From Fidelibacterota bacterium (GTDB lineage Bacteria > Pseudomonadota > Alphaproteobacteria > Rhodospirillales > Rhodospirillaceae), in NCBI GenBank assembly GCA_945903705.1, contig CAMDOZ010000010.1, positions 1 to 40,583 on the forward strand: a DNA stretch of 40,583 bases, written 5' to 3'. Numbering within the stretch: position 1 is the first letter of the stretch; each line of letters starts with the position of its first letter. A model generated the notes under the pieces. The model was given only the letters and a program-made list of their open reading frames with translations. It ran no database searches and was not told the origin of the DNA. Positions 8,071 through 16,490 of the stretch are shown here, one piece after another. A program made the translations under genes and the position numbers.

Positions 8071-9324
8071 TTACGGAGCCGGCGGTGCGTTCTTCTTGAT
8101 GAGGTCGTCGATCAGGAAGCCTTGGAACATATTGATCCCCATCCGGGCGCCCACTTCCAGGGCCCTTTCGTTATCGACGCGGATCAGGACCGGCAGCACG
8201 CCGCAATCGAGCAGGTATTTCACGGCCCGCTCGCGCTCTTTGAGGATGTCCTCGGCCCCGTTGCGCCAGTGGATTTTGGCGATGCTGGCGCCGATGTAGT
8301 CGAGGTCCACGAGGCCGACGGTCTGCGGAAAATTCTGGTCGACAGCGATGGTCGCGCCTTTCGACTTGATGAGGCCGCGGGCGACCTGAAACTCGTCAAA
8401 ATTTTCGACGATGTTCGACTGCCGGAACTCGAACACGACATCCTTCAGCACCGCCTCGGACGTGCGCTCGATGAAGGCTTCGAACTGCTCGGTGAACACG
8501 CTTTCGACATTGAGGTTGATCGAGCAACGCCCGCCGATCGTATGCATCTGATCGAAGGCCTGGAGGAGGATCTGATCGAGGACGAGCGTAAATTCGTTGA
8601 ACAGACGCCCCGAGCCGCGCATTTCGACGTCGATGAACAGGGGCTTGCGCAGGAGATCCATGCTGATGAAATACTCGGTCAGCACTTTCTCCATCGGCTT
8701 GCCGGGCACCTGCATCACGATGTCCTGGTTGCGCACGAAGGCTTTGACGAATTTCTCGGTGCCGAACTTCTCGTAGGCCTTCATCACGTTCTTGATGTCG
8801 GCGGTCGTGAGCGGGCGCAGCTGCTTGTCGCCGCCCTGCTCCTGCTCGCCGGCGGTGCGCTGGGCGACCTCGGCGTATTTCGCGACGCGGTCCGCGGCCG
8901 AACGATAGTTGTTCACCAGGTCGTAGCTGAGGACGAGACGGCTCTGGTCGATGGTGCCGAAGCTGCCGGGAAAATTACGTTCGATGGTGCGCAGCATTTC
9001 GACCTTGAGGTCGCGCACGAGGCCGATCAGCGCGGTCTCGGTGACCTTGGCCATGATACCGAAATCAGAGGTAGAAACTTGGTAGGTCAGGCCGTGGCGC
9101 TTGGCGCCGATGGCGGCCATGCCTTCGCCGATTTGCGCAATGAGCGACGGCACGCGCTTGGTTTCCGGCAGCGCGGCGGCAACGCTTACTATTACGAGAT
9201 TTACCCCGGCTTCAGGCGCGTGACGCCATTGGCCCATGTCCTGGACAAGGGCGCGCAGGTCCTTCGGCTTCGAGCGGTTTCCACCGCCGTCGTCCGCCGC
9301 TGCCGTCGACGTTACGTCAGACAT
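8071..9324 (-). CDS. Degenerate EAL-domain protein, probably catalytically inactive
   Basis: A 417-residue soluble protein. The second half (about 210-410) follows the layout of a c-di-GMP phosphodiesterase EAL domain, but the key residues are altered. The EAL triplet is absent, INLNVE stands for the VNxSP strand, FEFRQS for ExTE, DQNF for DDFG, KIH for KID and RVDNE for AEGVE; the closing FQGFLID matches the usual QGYLF. The N-terminal 200 residues are not recognised. Loss of the DD pair and catalytic glutamates argues against hydrolysis; a c-di-GMP-binding or protein-binding role is an inference. The ATG follows a GGAAGGG element closely. The gene precedes the PP2C phosphatase. Confidence 0.8.
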   Translation of the reverse strand: MSDVTSTAAADDGGGNRSKPKDLRALVQDMGQWRHAPEAGVNLVIVSVAAALPETKRVPSLIAQIGEGMAAIGAKRHGLTYQVSTSDFGIMAKVTETALIGLVRDLKVEMLRTIERNFPGSFGTIDQSRLVLSYDLVNNYRSAADRVAKYAEVAQRTAGEQEQGGDKQLRPLTTADIKNVMKAYEKFGTEKFVKAFVRNQDIVMQVPGKPMEKVLTEYFISMDLLRKPLFIDVEMRGSGRLFNEFTLVLDQILLQAFDQMHTIGGRCSINLNVESVFTEQFEAFIERTSEAVLKDVVFEFRQSNIVENFDEFQVARGLIKSKGATIAVDQNFPQTVGLVDLDYIGASIAKIHWRNGAEDILKERERAVKYLLDCGVLPVLIRVDNERALEVGARMGINMFQGFLIDDLIKKNAPPAP

Positions 9325-9633
9325 CCCTTCCAGTCCTTGCCGAAGGCCACAGCCCCCAGAACTGCATATCGAAACTGGGAATTGTCACAGAAGCCCTCGC
9401 TTCGGCCAAGCTAGCCTTTAACCCCGCACCGGTCAATTAAAGCCATGATAAAGTTGGACTTTCCAACCTTCCAGAGCAGACAGACCCCAGGACATATCGC
9501 ATTCGCGAGGGGAGGCCTTTGACGGAGGACAAATCGGGCGGAATGTCTTGAAGAAAAAAGAGAAACTGCGAATTAGGGTTTTCGAATACCCCCAAGTAGC
9601 CGAGAATAAGCGAAATGCTGGGGGAGGTCGGAA
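9325..9633. promoter_or_regulatory. Divergent intergenic region upstream of the fatty acid cluster
   Basis: This gap of 309 bases separates the divergent EAL-like gene and the SCP-2 gene, so it should hold promoters for both, including the one for the beta-oxidation cluster. A short perfect inverted repeat GTTGGA (9453-9458) with TCCAAC (9462-9467) could be a repressor site. It does not match a FadR site that I know. GGGGGAGG just before 9634 is a strong ribosome binding site. No clear -35/-10 pair was found. Confidence 0.45.
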
Positions 9634-9942
9634 ATGAGCCTCGAAGATCTAGTGGGCGAAATGTCGGCCCAGGCCGACAAGCTCAAAGAGTTGAATCATA
9701 GCGTCCTGTTCGACCTGGGCGACGAGGGGAAAATTCTGCTCGACGCTACCGGCGGCGACGTGAAGATCACCCCCAATCCGGACAATGAGGAGGCCGAGAC
9801 GACATTGGTGCTTTCGAGCGAGAACCTCGTGAAGCTGGTGAATGGGGATCTGAATCCGATGGTGGCCTTCACGCTCGGCAAGTTGAAGGTGTTCGGCTCC
9901 AAGGGCATCGCGCTCAAGCTTTCGAGCCTTCTTGATAAATAG
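9634..9942 (+). CDS. SCP-2 sterol/lipid transfer domain protein
   Basis: A 102-residue single-domain protein with the SCP-2 fold pattern: N-terminal helix, VLFDLGDEGKILLDA strands, TLVLSSENLVKLVNGDLNPMVAFTLGKLKVFG and a C-terminal helix. The GDLNPMVAFTLGKLKVFGS element is typical of bacterial SCP-2 proteins. SCP-2 domains bind fatty acyl-CoA or sterols in a hydrophobic tunnel. It is the first gene of the fatty acid cluster and ends 15 bases before fadD, which suggests that it carries the acyl substrate to or between the beta-oxidation enzymes. A GGGGGAGG ribosome binding site supports the start. Confidence 0.92.
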   Translation: MSLEDLVGEMSAQADKLKELNHSVLFDLGDEGKILLDATGGDVKITPNPDNEEAETTLVLSSENLVKLVNGDLNPMVAFTLGKLKVFGSKGIALKLSSLLDK

Positions 9943-9957
9943 AATCGGGCCCAGCGC

Positions 9958-11655
9958 ATGAACGCTGACGGTTCATCTCAAAACACATCCTATCCGTGGC
10001 TGCGGACATATCCGGCCTATGCGCCGTGGAACATGCCGCTGCCGTCGATGCCCGTCTTCAATCTTCTGCATGACGCCGCGGCGAAGTACGCCGACCGCCC
10101 GGCCATGGATTTCTTCGGCAAGCGCTGGACCTACGCCGAGACTGCGGAACTGGCGGCGCATGCCGCGAAAGGCTTCCAGAAGATCGGCGTGACCAAGGGC
10201 ACGCGCGTCGGCCTCTTGTTGCCCAATTCGCCTTACTACATCGCCGCTTACTTCGGCGTGATGATGGCGGGCGGCATCGTGGTCAACATGAACCCGCTTT
10301 ACGCCGTGCGCGAACTCGAAGTGATGGTGAAGGATTCCGGCGCCGAGTTCCTGGTGACCATGGACCTCACCGCCATGTATCCGAAAGCGCGTACGGTCCT
10401 CAACAACACCAACCTGCGCAAGCTGGTAGTGTGCTCAATGACCGAGGCGTTGCCGCTCGGTACGTCGGTGCTCTTCAACCTATTCCGTCGTTCGACGGTC
10501 GCGAACGTCGAGGAAGACGACCGGCAAGTCTGGTGGGACGACCTCGTGAACAACGACGGCAAGCCGCAGATCCCGGCCATCGATCCGGCCGAGGACGTCG
10601 CGGTCTTGCAGTACACCGGCGGCACGACGGGGCTGCCCAAGGGCGCGATGCTAACCCACTCCAACATCGTCGCGAACGTGCGCATGGTATCGAGCTGGCA
10701 CGGAAGCCCGGTTTATGGGCATGAAAAGTTCCTTGCCGCCCTGCCCTTCTTCCACGTCTTCGCCATGACTGTGGCGCTGCTCTGCGCGATGGATCTCGGC
10801 GCCGAGATCATCATGATGCCGCGCTTTGAACTCAAAGACTGCCTTAAGCAGATCGCCAAGAAAAAACCGACCGTCTTTCCGGCGGTGCCGACCATCTTCA
10901 CCGCCATCAACAATTCACCGCTCGCCAAGAATTTCGATCTGACGTCGCTCAAGCTGTGCATCTCGGGCGGTGCGCCCCTGCCGGTGGAAGTTAAGCGCCA
11001 GTTCGAGGAGAGCTCCGGCTGTGTGGTGGTTGAAGGCTATGGCCTGTCGGAAACCTCGCCTGTGGTCTGCACCAATCCTACCCAGGGTGTGAACAAGGCC
11101 GGCTCGGTGGGATTGCCGATGCCCGGTACGATCGTGGAAATCCGCGCCCTCGACGACGACCGCGTCCTCGGCGTCGGCGAAAAGGGCGAAATTTGCGTCC
11201 GCGGACCCCAGGTGATGAAGGGCTACTGGAAGCGGCCCGAGGACACGGCTGAGGTGATGAAGAACGGATCCTTCCACACCGGTGACGTCGGCTACATGGA
11301 TGACGAGGGTTATGTCTTCATCGTCGATCACATCAAGGACATGATCATCGCCTCAGGGTTCAAGATCTATCCGCGCATGGTGGAAGAAGCGATCTATCTT
11401 CATCCCGCCGTCGAGGAAGTAACCGTCATCGGCGTCGAAGACGAATACCGCGGTCAGGCGCCCAAGGCGTTCATCAAGGTGCGCAAGGACATGACGCTCA
11501 CCGAGGCGGAGATCCGCACTTTCTTGAATGACAAGCTCTCGAAAATCGAATTGCCCGCCGTATATGAGTTCCGTGACGTGTTACCGAAATCGCTTATCGG
11601 CAAACTCTCGAAAAAAGAATTGAAACAGGAAGAAGCCGCCAAATCAGGCGGGTGA
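9958..11655 (+). CDS. fadD: Long-chain fatty acid-CoA ligase
   Basis: A 565-residue adenylate-forming enzyme that activates fatty acids to acyl-CoA with ATP. Motifs are complete: P-loop YTGGTTGLPKGA 219-230, A5 GYGLSETSP 360-368, A7 TGDVG 441-445, the hinge DMIIASGFKIYP 461-472 typical of FadD, and the catalytic lysine 549 in LIGKLSKKEL. There is no signal peptide; FadD acts at the inner face of the membrane. It ends inside the start region of the thiolase gene, and the cluster runs on without a break. Length and motifs fit E. coli FadD closely, although chain-length preference cannot be read. Confidence 0.95.
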   Translation: MNADGSSQNTSYPWLRTYPAYAPWNMPLPSMPVFNLLHDAAAKYADRPAMDFFGKRWTYAETAELAAHAAKGFQKIGVTKGTRVGLLLPNSPYYIAAYFGVMMAGGIVVNMNPLYAVRELEVMVKDSGAEFLVTMDLTAMYPKARTVLNNTNLRKLVVCSMTEALPLGTSVLFNLFRRSTVANVEEDDRQVWWDDLVNNDGKPQIPAIDPAEDVAVLQYTGGTTGLPKGAMLTHSNIVANVRMVSSWHGSPVYGHEKFLAALPFFHVFAMTVALLCAMDLGAEIIMMPRFELKDCLKQIAKKKPTVFPAVPTIFTAINNSPLAKNFDLTSLKLCISGGAPLPVEVKRQFEESSGCVVVEGYGLSETSPVVCTNPTQGVNKAGSVGLPMPGTIVEIRALDDDRVLGVGEKGEICVRGPQVMKGYWKRPEDTAEVMKNGSFHTGDVGYMDDEGYVFIVDHIKDMIIASGFKIYPRMVEEAIYLHPAVEEVTVIGVEDEYRGQAPKAFIKVRKDMTLTEAEIRTFLNDKLSKIELPAVYEFRDVLPKSLIGKLSKKELKQEEAAKSGG

Positions 11656-11666
11656 AGGGAACGACC

Positions 11667-12803
11667 ATGACCAACATTGTGATTGCAGGCTACGCCCGCT
11701 CAGCGTTCACGCTCGCCCATAAGGGCGCGCTGCGCAAAACCCGACCGGACGACCTGGTCGCAGCCGTGATCAAGGGCTTGGTCGAGCGCACCAAGGTGAA
11801 CCCGGCGGATATCGAGGATGTGGCCCTGGGCTGCGCTTTCCCCGAAGGCGAGCAGGGCATGAACATGGGCCGCATCGTGGCCTTCCTCGCAGGGCTTCCC
11901 AACAGCGTAGCGGGTGACACGGTCAACCGCTTCTGCGGGTCGTCCATGCAGACGATCCACCAGGCCGCAGGGTCTATCGCGATGGGGGCGGGCGAGTGCT
12001 TCATCGCCGCCGGCGTCGAAAGCATGAGCCGCGTACCCATGGGCGGATACAACCCGATGCCGAACCCGACCCTCGTGGACGCGGGCCATCAGGCTTACAT
12101 CGGCATGGGCGAAACGGCCGAGAACCTGGCGCAGAAGTATCAGATCCCGCGCGCCAAGCAGGAAGCCTTCGCGCTCGAGAGCCACCAGCGCGCGGCGAAA
12201 GCGCAAGCGGCCGGCAAGCTCAAGGACGAGATCGTGGCCGTAAAAGGCGACGGCGGCATGGTCGATACCGACGGCTGCATTCGCCCGGAATCGACGCTCG
12301 AAACGCTCGCCGGCCTTAAACCCGCGTTCAAGGAAACGGGATCGGTCACGGCGGGCACGTCCTCGCCACTCACCGACGGCGCCTCGGCGGTGTTGGTGTG
12401 CAGCGAAGAGTACGCCAAGAAGAACAACCTGACGCCTCTCGCGCGCATCAAGGCCATCGCCGTGGCCGGTTGTGCGCCGGAGATCATGGGCATCGGGCCG
12501 GTTCCGGCCATCCAGAAAGCGCTACTGCGCGCCGGGCTGAAGCTCAATCAAATCGATTTAATCGAACTCAACGAGGCCTTCGCGGCGCAAGCCATGTCGG
12601 TCATGCAGGAGCTCGGCGTCGATCCGGCCAAGACCAACATCGAAGGCGGCGCCATCGCCATCGGGCATCCGCTGGGCGCTTCCGGGGCGCGTATCACCGG
12701 CAAGGCCGCCTGGCTCCTGAAGCGCGAGAAAAAGAAGTACGCCCTCGCCTCCATGTGCATCGGCGGCGGCCAAGGCATCGCTACGATCCTCGAAGCGCTT
12801 TAA
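11667..12803 (+). CDS. fadA: Acetyl-CoA acyltransferase (thiolase)
   Basis: A 378-residue degradative thiolase that cleaves 3-ketoacyl-CoA to acetyl-CoA and a shortened acyl-CoA. Catalytic residues are present: Cys90 in VNRFCGSSM, His334 in GHPLGASGAR and Cys364 in MCIGGGQG; the NEAFAAQ motif begins at residue 302. A GTG in frame lies 15 bases earlier and overlaps fadD, but the ATG at 11667 is preferred because AAGGGA lies six bases upstream and the MTNIVIAGYARS start fits the family. It lies directly before the FadN-type gene, so thiolase and multifunctional protein form a pair as in trifunctional beta-oxidation complexes. Confidence 0.95.
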   Translation: MTNIVIAGYARSAFTLAHKGALRKTRPDDLVAAVIKGLVERTKVNPADIEDVALGCAFPEGEQGMNMGRIVAFLAGLPNSVAGDTVNRFCGSSMQTIHQAAGSIAMGAGECFIAAGVESMSRVPMGGYNPMPNPTLVDAGHQAYIGMGETAENLAQKYQIPRAKQEAFALESHQRAAKAQAAGKLKDEIVAVKGDGGMVDTDGCIRPESTLETLAGLKPAFKETGSVTAGTSSPLTDGASAVLVCSEEYAKKNNLTPLARIKAIAVAGCAPEIMGIGPVPAIQKALLRAGLKLNQIDLIELNEAFAAQAMSVMQELGVDPAKTNIEGGAIAIGHPLGASGARITGKAAWLLKREKKKYALASMCIGGGQGIATILEAL

Positions 12804-12817
12804 GGGAGGTCCGGCCC

Positions 12818-15154
12818 ATGGCTGAGATCAAAAAAGCCGCCGTGATCGGCGCGGGCGTGATGGGTGCAGGCATAGCGGCTCACATCACCAATGCGGGGGT
12901 ACCTGTCGTACTCCTCGACATCGTCCCGAAAGACGGCGCGAACAGAAACGCCATCGCCGAAGGCGCGATCGCCAAACTCCAGAAGGCCGATCCCGCGCCG
13001 TTCATGTCCAAGCGCAACGCAAGCATGATCACGGCCGGGAACCTCGAGGACAACTTGGACCTCCTTGCGGATTGCGACTGGATCGTCGAGGCCGTGATCG
13101 AGCGCCTCGACATCAAGCAGGACCTCTACAAGAAGGTCGAGAAGCACCGGAAGAAGGGCTCGGTGGTGTCGTCGAACACCTCGACCATTCCGTTGAAGGA
13201 ACTCACGGCCGGAATGCCGGAGTCCATGGTTCCGGACTTTGTGATCACCCACTTCTTTAATCCGCCGCGCTACATGCGCCTCTTGGAGATCGTCGGCGGA
13301 CCCAAGACCCGTAAGGACGCGCTCCAGATGGTGCGCGATTTCTGCGATGTGCGCCTCGGCAAGGGCGTGGTGATCGCCAAGGACACCCCGGGCTTCATCG
13401 GCAACCGCATCGGCATCTACTGGATGCAGAACGCAGTGGTGGAAGCGCTCAACCTCGGACTTTCCATCGACGAAGCGGACGCGGTGGGCTCGCGCCCCTT
13501 CGGTATCCCCAAGACCGGCGTGTTCGGTCTCCTCGATCTCATCGGCATCGACCTGATGCCGCACCTTACGAAGTCCATGCTCTCGCTTCTGCCCAAGAGC
13601 GATCCTTACGTCGCCATCTCGGGCGAAGTGCCGGTTGTCCAGACCATGCTCAAGAACGGCTGGATCGGCCGCAAAGGCCCCGGCGGGTTCTATCGCCTGC
13701 GCAAGAACGGCGCCGAGAAGGTTAAGGAGAGCATCAACCTCAAGACGGCGGAATATGCGCCCAGCGTAAAATCGCGCCTGGAGAGCGTCGATGCCGGCAA
13801 GAAGGGCGGCCTCAAAGGCGTGATCGAACACGCCGACAAGGGCGGGGCATATGCCTGGAAGCTCGCGAGCAAGGGCCTCACCTACACCGCGGCCCTGGTG
13901 CCGGAGATCGCCGACACCATCGTCGACGTCGATGAAGCGATGAAGGACGGCTACGGCTGGAAGCTCGGGCCGTTCGAGATCATCGACACAATGGGAGCGA
14001 AGTGGTTCGCCGACAAACTCGCGGCCGAGAAAATGACCGTGCCGCCGCTCCTCAAGCTCGCGGCGGAGAAGGGCGGCTTCTACAAAGCCGAAGGCAAGGC
14101 GCTCAAATTCCTCACGGTCGACGGCAAGTACGAAGATGTCGTGCGGGCGCCCGGCGTGCTCCGCCTGTCCGACGTCAAGCGCGGCGCAACACCGATCCTC
14201 AAGACTCCCTCCGCCAAGGTGTGGGACCTGGGCGATGGCGTGGCGTGCTTCGAGTTCACGTCGCGCTCCAACAGCCTCGATCCCATGATCATGCAAGGCT
14301 ACAAGGATGTCCTGAAACTCTTCAAGAACGACAAGAAGTGGAAAGGCCTCGTCATCCATAACGAGGGTCCGAACTTCTCGGTCGGAGCGAACATCGGCCT
14401 CTTGCTGTTCGCCGCGAATATCGCAGTCTGGAGCGAACTCGAATCCCAGATCGAGGATGGGCAGAAGACCTATATGGCGCTCAAACATGCGCCCTTCCCC
14501 GTCGTCGCCGCTCCTTTGGGCATGGCGCTCGGCGGCGGTTGCGAAATCCTGCTGCACAGCTCAGCCATCCAGGCCCACGCGGAGACCTATACCGGCCTCG
14601 TGGAAGTCGGTGTCGGCGTGATCCCGGGCTGGGGCGGGTGCAAGGAAATGCTGCTCCGCATCCGAAAGGACCCGAAGACGCCGAAGGGCCCGATCCCGAC
14701 GGTGGCCAAGGCGTTTGAGATGATCGGCACCGCGCAAGTCTCGAAGTCGGCCTTCGAAGCAAAGGAAATGGGATTCTTACGCAAGGAGGACGGCATCAGC
14801 ATGAATCGCGACCGCCTGCTCGCGGACGCGAAGGCCAAAGTCTTGAAGCTGGCCGAGAACTATGCGCCGCCGAAGGAAGAGACGATCAACCTGCCCGGCA
14901 TTCACGGCGTCGCGGCCCTGAAGGTCGCGCTCCAAGGCCTGACGCTGCAAGGCAAGGTCACGCCGCACGACCAGACGGTATCGCTCGCGCTGGCAAGTGT
15001 GCTTACCGGAGGCAAGACCGACTTCGGCGAGCAACTCACGGAGAAGGACCTCCTCAAGCTCGAGCGAAATGCCTTTATGGAGCTTGTGAAGAATTCGATG
15101 ACCCTCGCACGCATCGAACACATGCTGGATACGGGGAAGCCGTTACGGAACTAA
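12818..15154 (+). CDS. fadN: 3-hydroxyacyl-CoA dehydrogenase / enoyl-CoA hydratase, FadN-type
   Basis: A 778-residue bifunctional enzyme for the hydration and second oxidation steps of beta-oxidation. The NAD-binding dehydrogenase is N-terminal: GAGVMGAGIA at 11-20, EAVIE at 91-95, HFFNP with His145, and NRIG at 196-199. The crotonase domain is C-terminal, about 465-660, with the oxyanion region NFSVGANI 519-526 and both expected glutamates, Glu576 in GGGCE and Glu596 before the VGVGVIPGWGG stretch. This order is the reverse of E. coli FadB and matches B. subtilis FadN. The ATG at 12818 follows GGGAGG; the frame is open far upstream, but there it only shadows fadA. The stop is followed by a palindromic repeat. 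Confidence 0.93.
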   Translation: MAEIKKAAVIGAGVMGAGIAAHITNAGVPVVLLDIVPKDGANRNAIAEGAIAKLQKADPAPFMSKRNASMITAGNLEDNLDLLADCDWIVEAVIERLDIKQDLYKKVEKHRKKGSVVSSNTSTIPLKELTAGMPESMVPDFVITHFFNPPRYMRLLEIVGGPKTRKDALQMVRDFCDVRLGKGVVIAKDTPGFIGNRIGIYWMQNAVVEALNLGLSIDEADAVGSRPFGIPKTGVFGLLDLIGIDLMPHLTKSMLSLLPKSDPYVAISGEVPVVQTMLKNGWIGRKGPGGFYRLRKNGAEKVKESINLKTAEYAPSVKSRLESVDAGKKGGLKGVIEHADKGGAYAWKLASKGLTYTAALVPEIADTIVDVDEAMKDGYGWKLGPFEIIDTMGAKWFADKLAAEKMTVPPLLKLAAEKGGFYKAEGKALKFLTVDGKYEDVVRAPGVLRLSDVKRGATPILKTPSAKVWDLGDGVACFEFTSRSNSLDPMIMQGYKDVLKLFKNDKKWKGLVIHNEGPNFSVGANIGLLLFAANIAVWSELESQIEDGQKTYMALKHAPFPVVAAPLGMALGGGCEILLHSSAIQAHAETYTGLVEVGVGVIPGWGGCKEMLLRIRKDPKTPKGPIPTVAKAFEMIGTAQVSKSAFEAKEMGFLRKEDGISMNRDRLLADAKAKVLKLAENYAPPKEETINLPGIHGVAALKVALQGLTLQGKVTPHDQTVSLALASVLTGGKTDFGEQLTEKDLLKLERNAFMELVKNSMTLARIEHMLDTGKPLRN

Positions 15155-15160
15155 GCAAGC

Positions 15161-15230
15161 CCCTCACCCCGACCCTCTCCCGCTTGCGGGAGAGGGAGGG
15201 CCCCGGCGCGAAGCGCTGGGAGGGTGAGGG
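15161..15230. repeat. Interspersed palindromic repeat (CCCTCACCC type)
   Basis: An outer 9-bp stem CCCTCACCC (15161-15169) with GGGTGAGGG (15222-15230) encloses a perfect hairpin CCCTCTCCCGC (15173-15183) with GCGGGAGAGGG (15186-15196), then a smaller GGCGC/GCGCT hairpin. From memory, this element recurs between genes in many proteobacterial chromosomes. It splits the fatty acid cluster between the FadN-type gene and the first dioxygenase-like gene, and may lower read-through or stabilise the upstream mRNA. Confidence 0.8.
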
Positions 15231-15260
15231 TTCAACAGAGAAACGTAATTTAGAATTTTC

Positions 15261-15866
15261 ATGACCACCCGCCGTACAGTTCTTTCATACATTCCCCTCG
15301 CAGCGCTAATGGCCGCACTGCCAGCGCGCGCGGCGTTACGTCCGGGCGAGGACGCCGCGTTCTTCGAGAAGTACAAGGCGCCGGAAGGCTCCTCGTTCTT
15401 CATTTCGAACACGCCGAAGAGCGAGAGAGGCGACCGCATGGTCGTCCGCGGCGTCGTGATGGATGCGGACAAGAAGCCGGTCGCGAACGCTTCGGTTTAC
15501 ATTTATCACACCGACGCCCAAGGCCGTTACAACGACACCGAGCCGCGACCGGGTTTCGGCGGGGAGCAACCTCGCCTCTTTGGTTATATGCGCACCGATT
15601 CAGTCGGCCGTTATGTGTACGGCAACATTCGCCCGGCGGCTTATCCTGGACTGACCTTACCGGCGCATGTGCATTTCGTCGTGCAGGCAGACGGTTTTCA
15701 ATCACGCGTTTTCGAGTTCTGGTTCGAAGGCGATCCGATGATCAAGGAAGATCATCTTGCGGGACAGGCAAAGGATCCGGATCGTTTTCTCATGCGCAAA
15801 GCTGTCAGAGATACGAACCGCGTCTGGCAGATCACCAACGACATCCTGATGGAGCGGACGTCGTGA
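15261..15866 (+). CDS. Exported intradiol ring-cleavage dioxygenase-like protein, copy 1
   Basis: A 201-residue protein with a probable Tat signal (TRRTVLSY then a hydrophobic run to about residue 25, ending ARA) and a catechol dioxygenase core domain at about 60-145. The four residues that bind non-heme Fe(III) in intradiol enzymes have candidates here: Tyr90 in GRYND, Tyr128 in AAYPG, His136 and His138 in AHVHF. It is shorter than catechol 1,2-dioxygenase (about 300 residues) and lacks the N-terminal helical dimerisation domain. The substrate is unknown; export makes a cytoplasmic ring-cleavage pathway unlikely. No ribosome binding site is clear before the ATG. The second copy overlaps its stop codon. 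Confidence 0.85.
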   Translation: MTTRRTVLSYIPLAALMAALPARAALRPGEDAAFFEKYKAPEGSSFFISNTPKSERGDRMVVRGVVMDADKKPVANASVYIYHTDAQGRYNDTEPRPGFGGEQPRLFGYMRTDSVGRYVYGNIRPAAYPGLTLPAHVHFVVQADGFQSRVFEFWFEGDPMIKEDHLAGQAKDPDRFLMRKAVRDTNRVWQITNDILMERTS

Positions 15867-16477
15867 TGAGTATGCGCCGCCGCGATCTCCTCACACTCTC
15901 CGCCACAGCGGCGCTTCTGCCGTGGCGCGCGGGCGCGCAGGTGCCACCGGTGTATCAGTCGTCCAAATACGTAGCACCCAAGGGCGTGCCCTCCCGAATC
16001 AACATTGCTCCCGGCGAGCCGGGCGAGCGCTTGATCGTCACAGGAAAAGTGATGGTATGGCCGCGTGGATTGGCCGGCGCCTCCCTGTATGTCTTCCATG
16101 CGGATCGCGAAGGCCGATACACGCGGGATCGGGAAGGCCCGAACACCGACGAGAACGCGCGGCTCCACGGCGCGCTGCGGACGGACGCCGAGGGCCGCTT
16201 CCGGTATGAGACTATCAGGCCGGCGGGCTACGGCGCCAACGGCGCCCACATCCACTATGTGGTGAACCAGCCCGGCTACAAACTGAGAATGGAAGAATTG
16301 CGGCTTGCCGACGAGCGGGAGGCCTTTGCGTCTCCGGCGGAGGTGCGCGGATTGAAAAGCGGCGCACGGCAAGCGACGACCGCTTTCCCCGATTATGTGA
16401 TCGCCATTCTGCCCGTTGGGCAAGACGCTCAAGAGGCTTGGCACATCACCCACGACATTTATCTCGAGCGGCAATAG
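15866..16477 (+). CDS. Exported intradiol ring-cleavage dioxygenase-like protein, copy 2
   Basis: A 203-residue paralogue of the upstream gene with a probable Tat signal (MRRRDLLTLSATAALL, ending near AGAQ). The dioxygenase core lies at about 55-135, with candidate iron ligands Tyr85 in GRYTRD, Tyr122 in AGYGANG, His128 and His130 in AHIHY. The C-terminal end (AWHITHDIYLE) resembles that of copy 1 (VWQITNDILME), so the two arose by duplication or form a heteromer like the two subunits of protocatechuate 3,4-dioxygenase. The ATG at 15866 shares its A with the upstream TGA; a GTG one codon earlier and an ATG two codons later are alternatives. The substrate is unknown. fadE follows after 13 bases. 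Confidence 0.83.
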   Translation: MSMRRRDLLTLSATAALLPWRAGAQVPPVYQSSKYVAPKGVPSRINIAPGEPGERLIVTGKVMVWPRGLAGASLYVFHADREGRYTRDREGPNTDENARLHGALRTDAEGRFRYETIRPAGYGANGAHIHYVVNQPGYKLRMEELRLADEREAFASPAEVRGLKSGARQATTAFPDYVIAILPVGQDAQEAWHITHDIYLERQ

Positions 16478-16490
16478 AAGGAACGCACCC

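Noticed and set aside
8035..9414. Plus-strand frame of about 459 codons opposite the EAL-like gene
   Set aside because: The minus-strand product has a clear EAL-like layout; the plus-strand product is His/Asp-rich shadow sequence.
9453..9467. Inverted repeat GTTGGA/TCCAAC as a FadR or FadP operator
   Set aside because: Six base pairs only, and it does not match an operator that I know; kept only as a note in the intergenic entry.
12398..12817. Extension of the FadN-type gene by 140 codons upstream
   Set aside because: This part lies wholly over fadA in another frame, its product is Arg/His-rich, and a GGGAGG site with ATG at 12818 gives the usual N-terminus.
12800..14557. Minus-strand frame of about 585 codons opposite the FadN-type gene
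   Set aside because: Antisense shadow with the same His/Arg/Asp bias and no recognisable domain.
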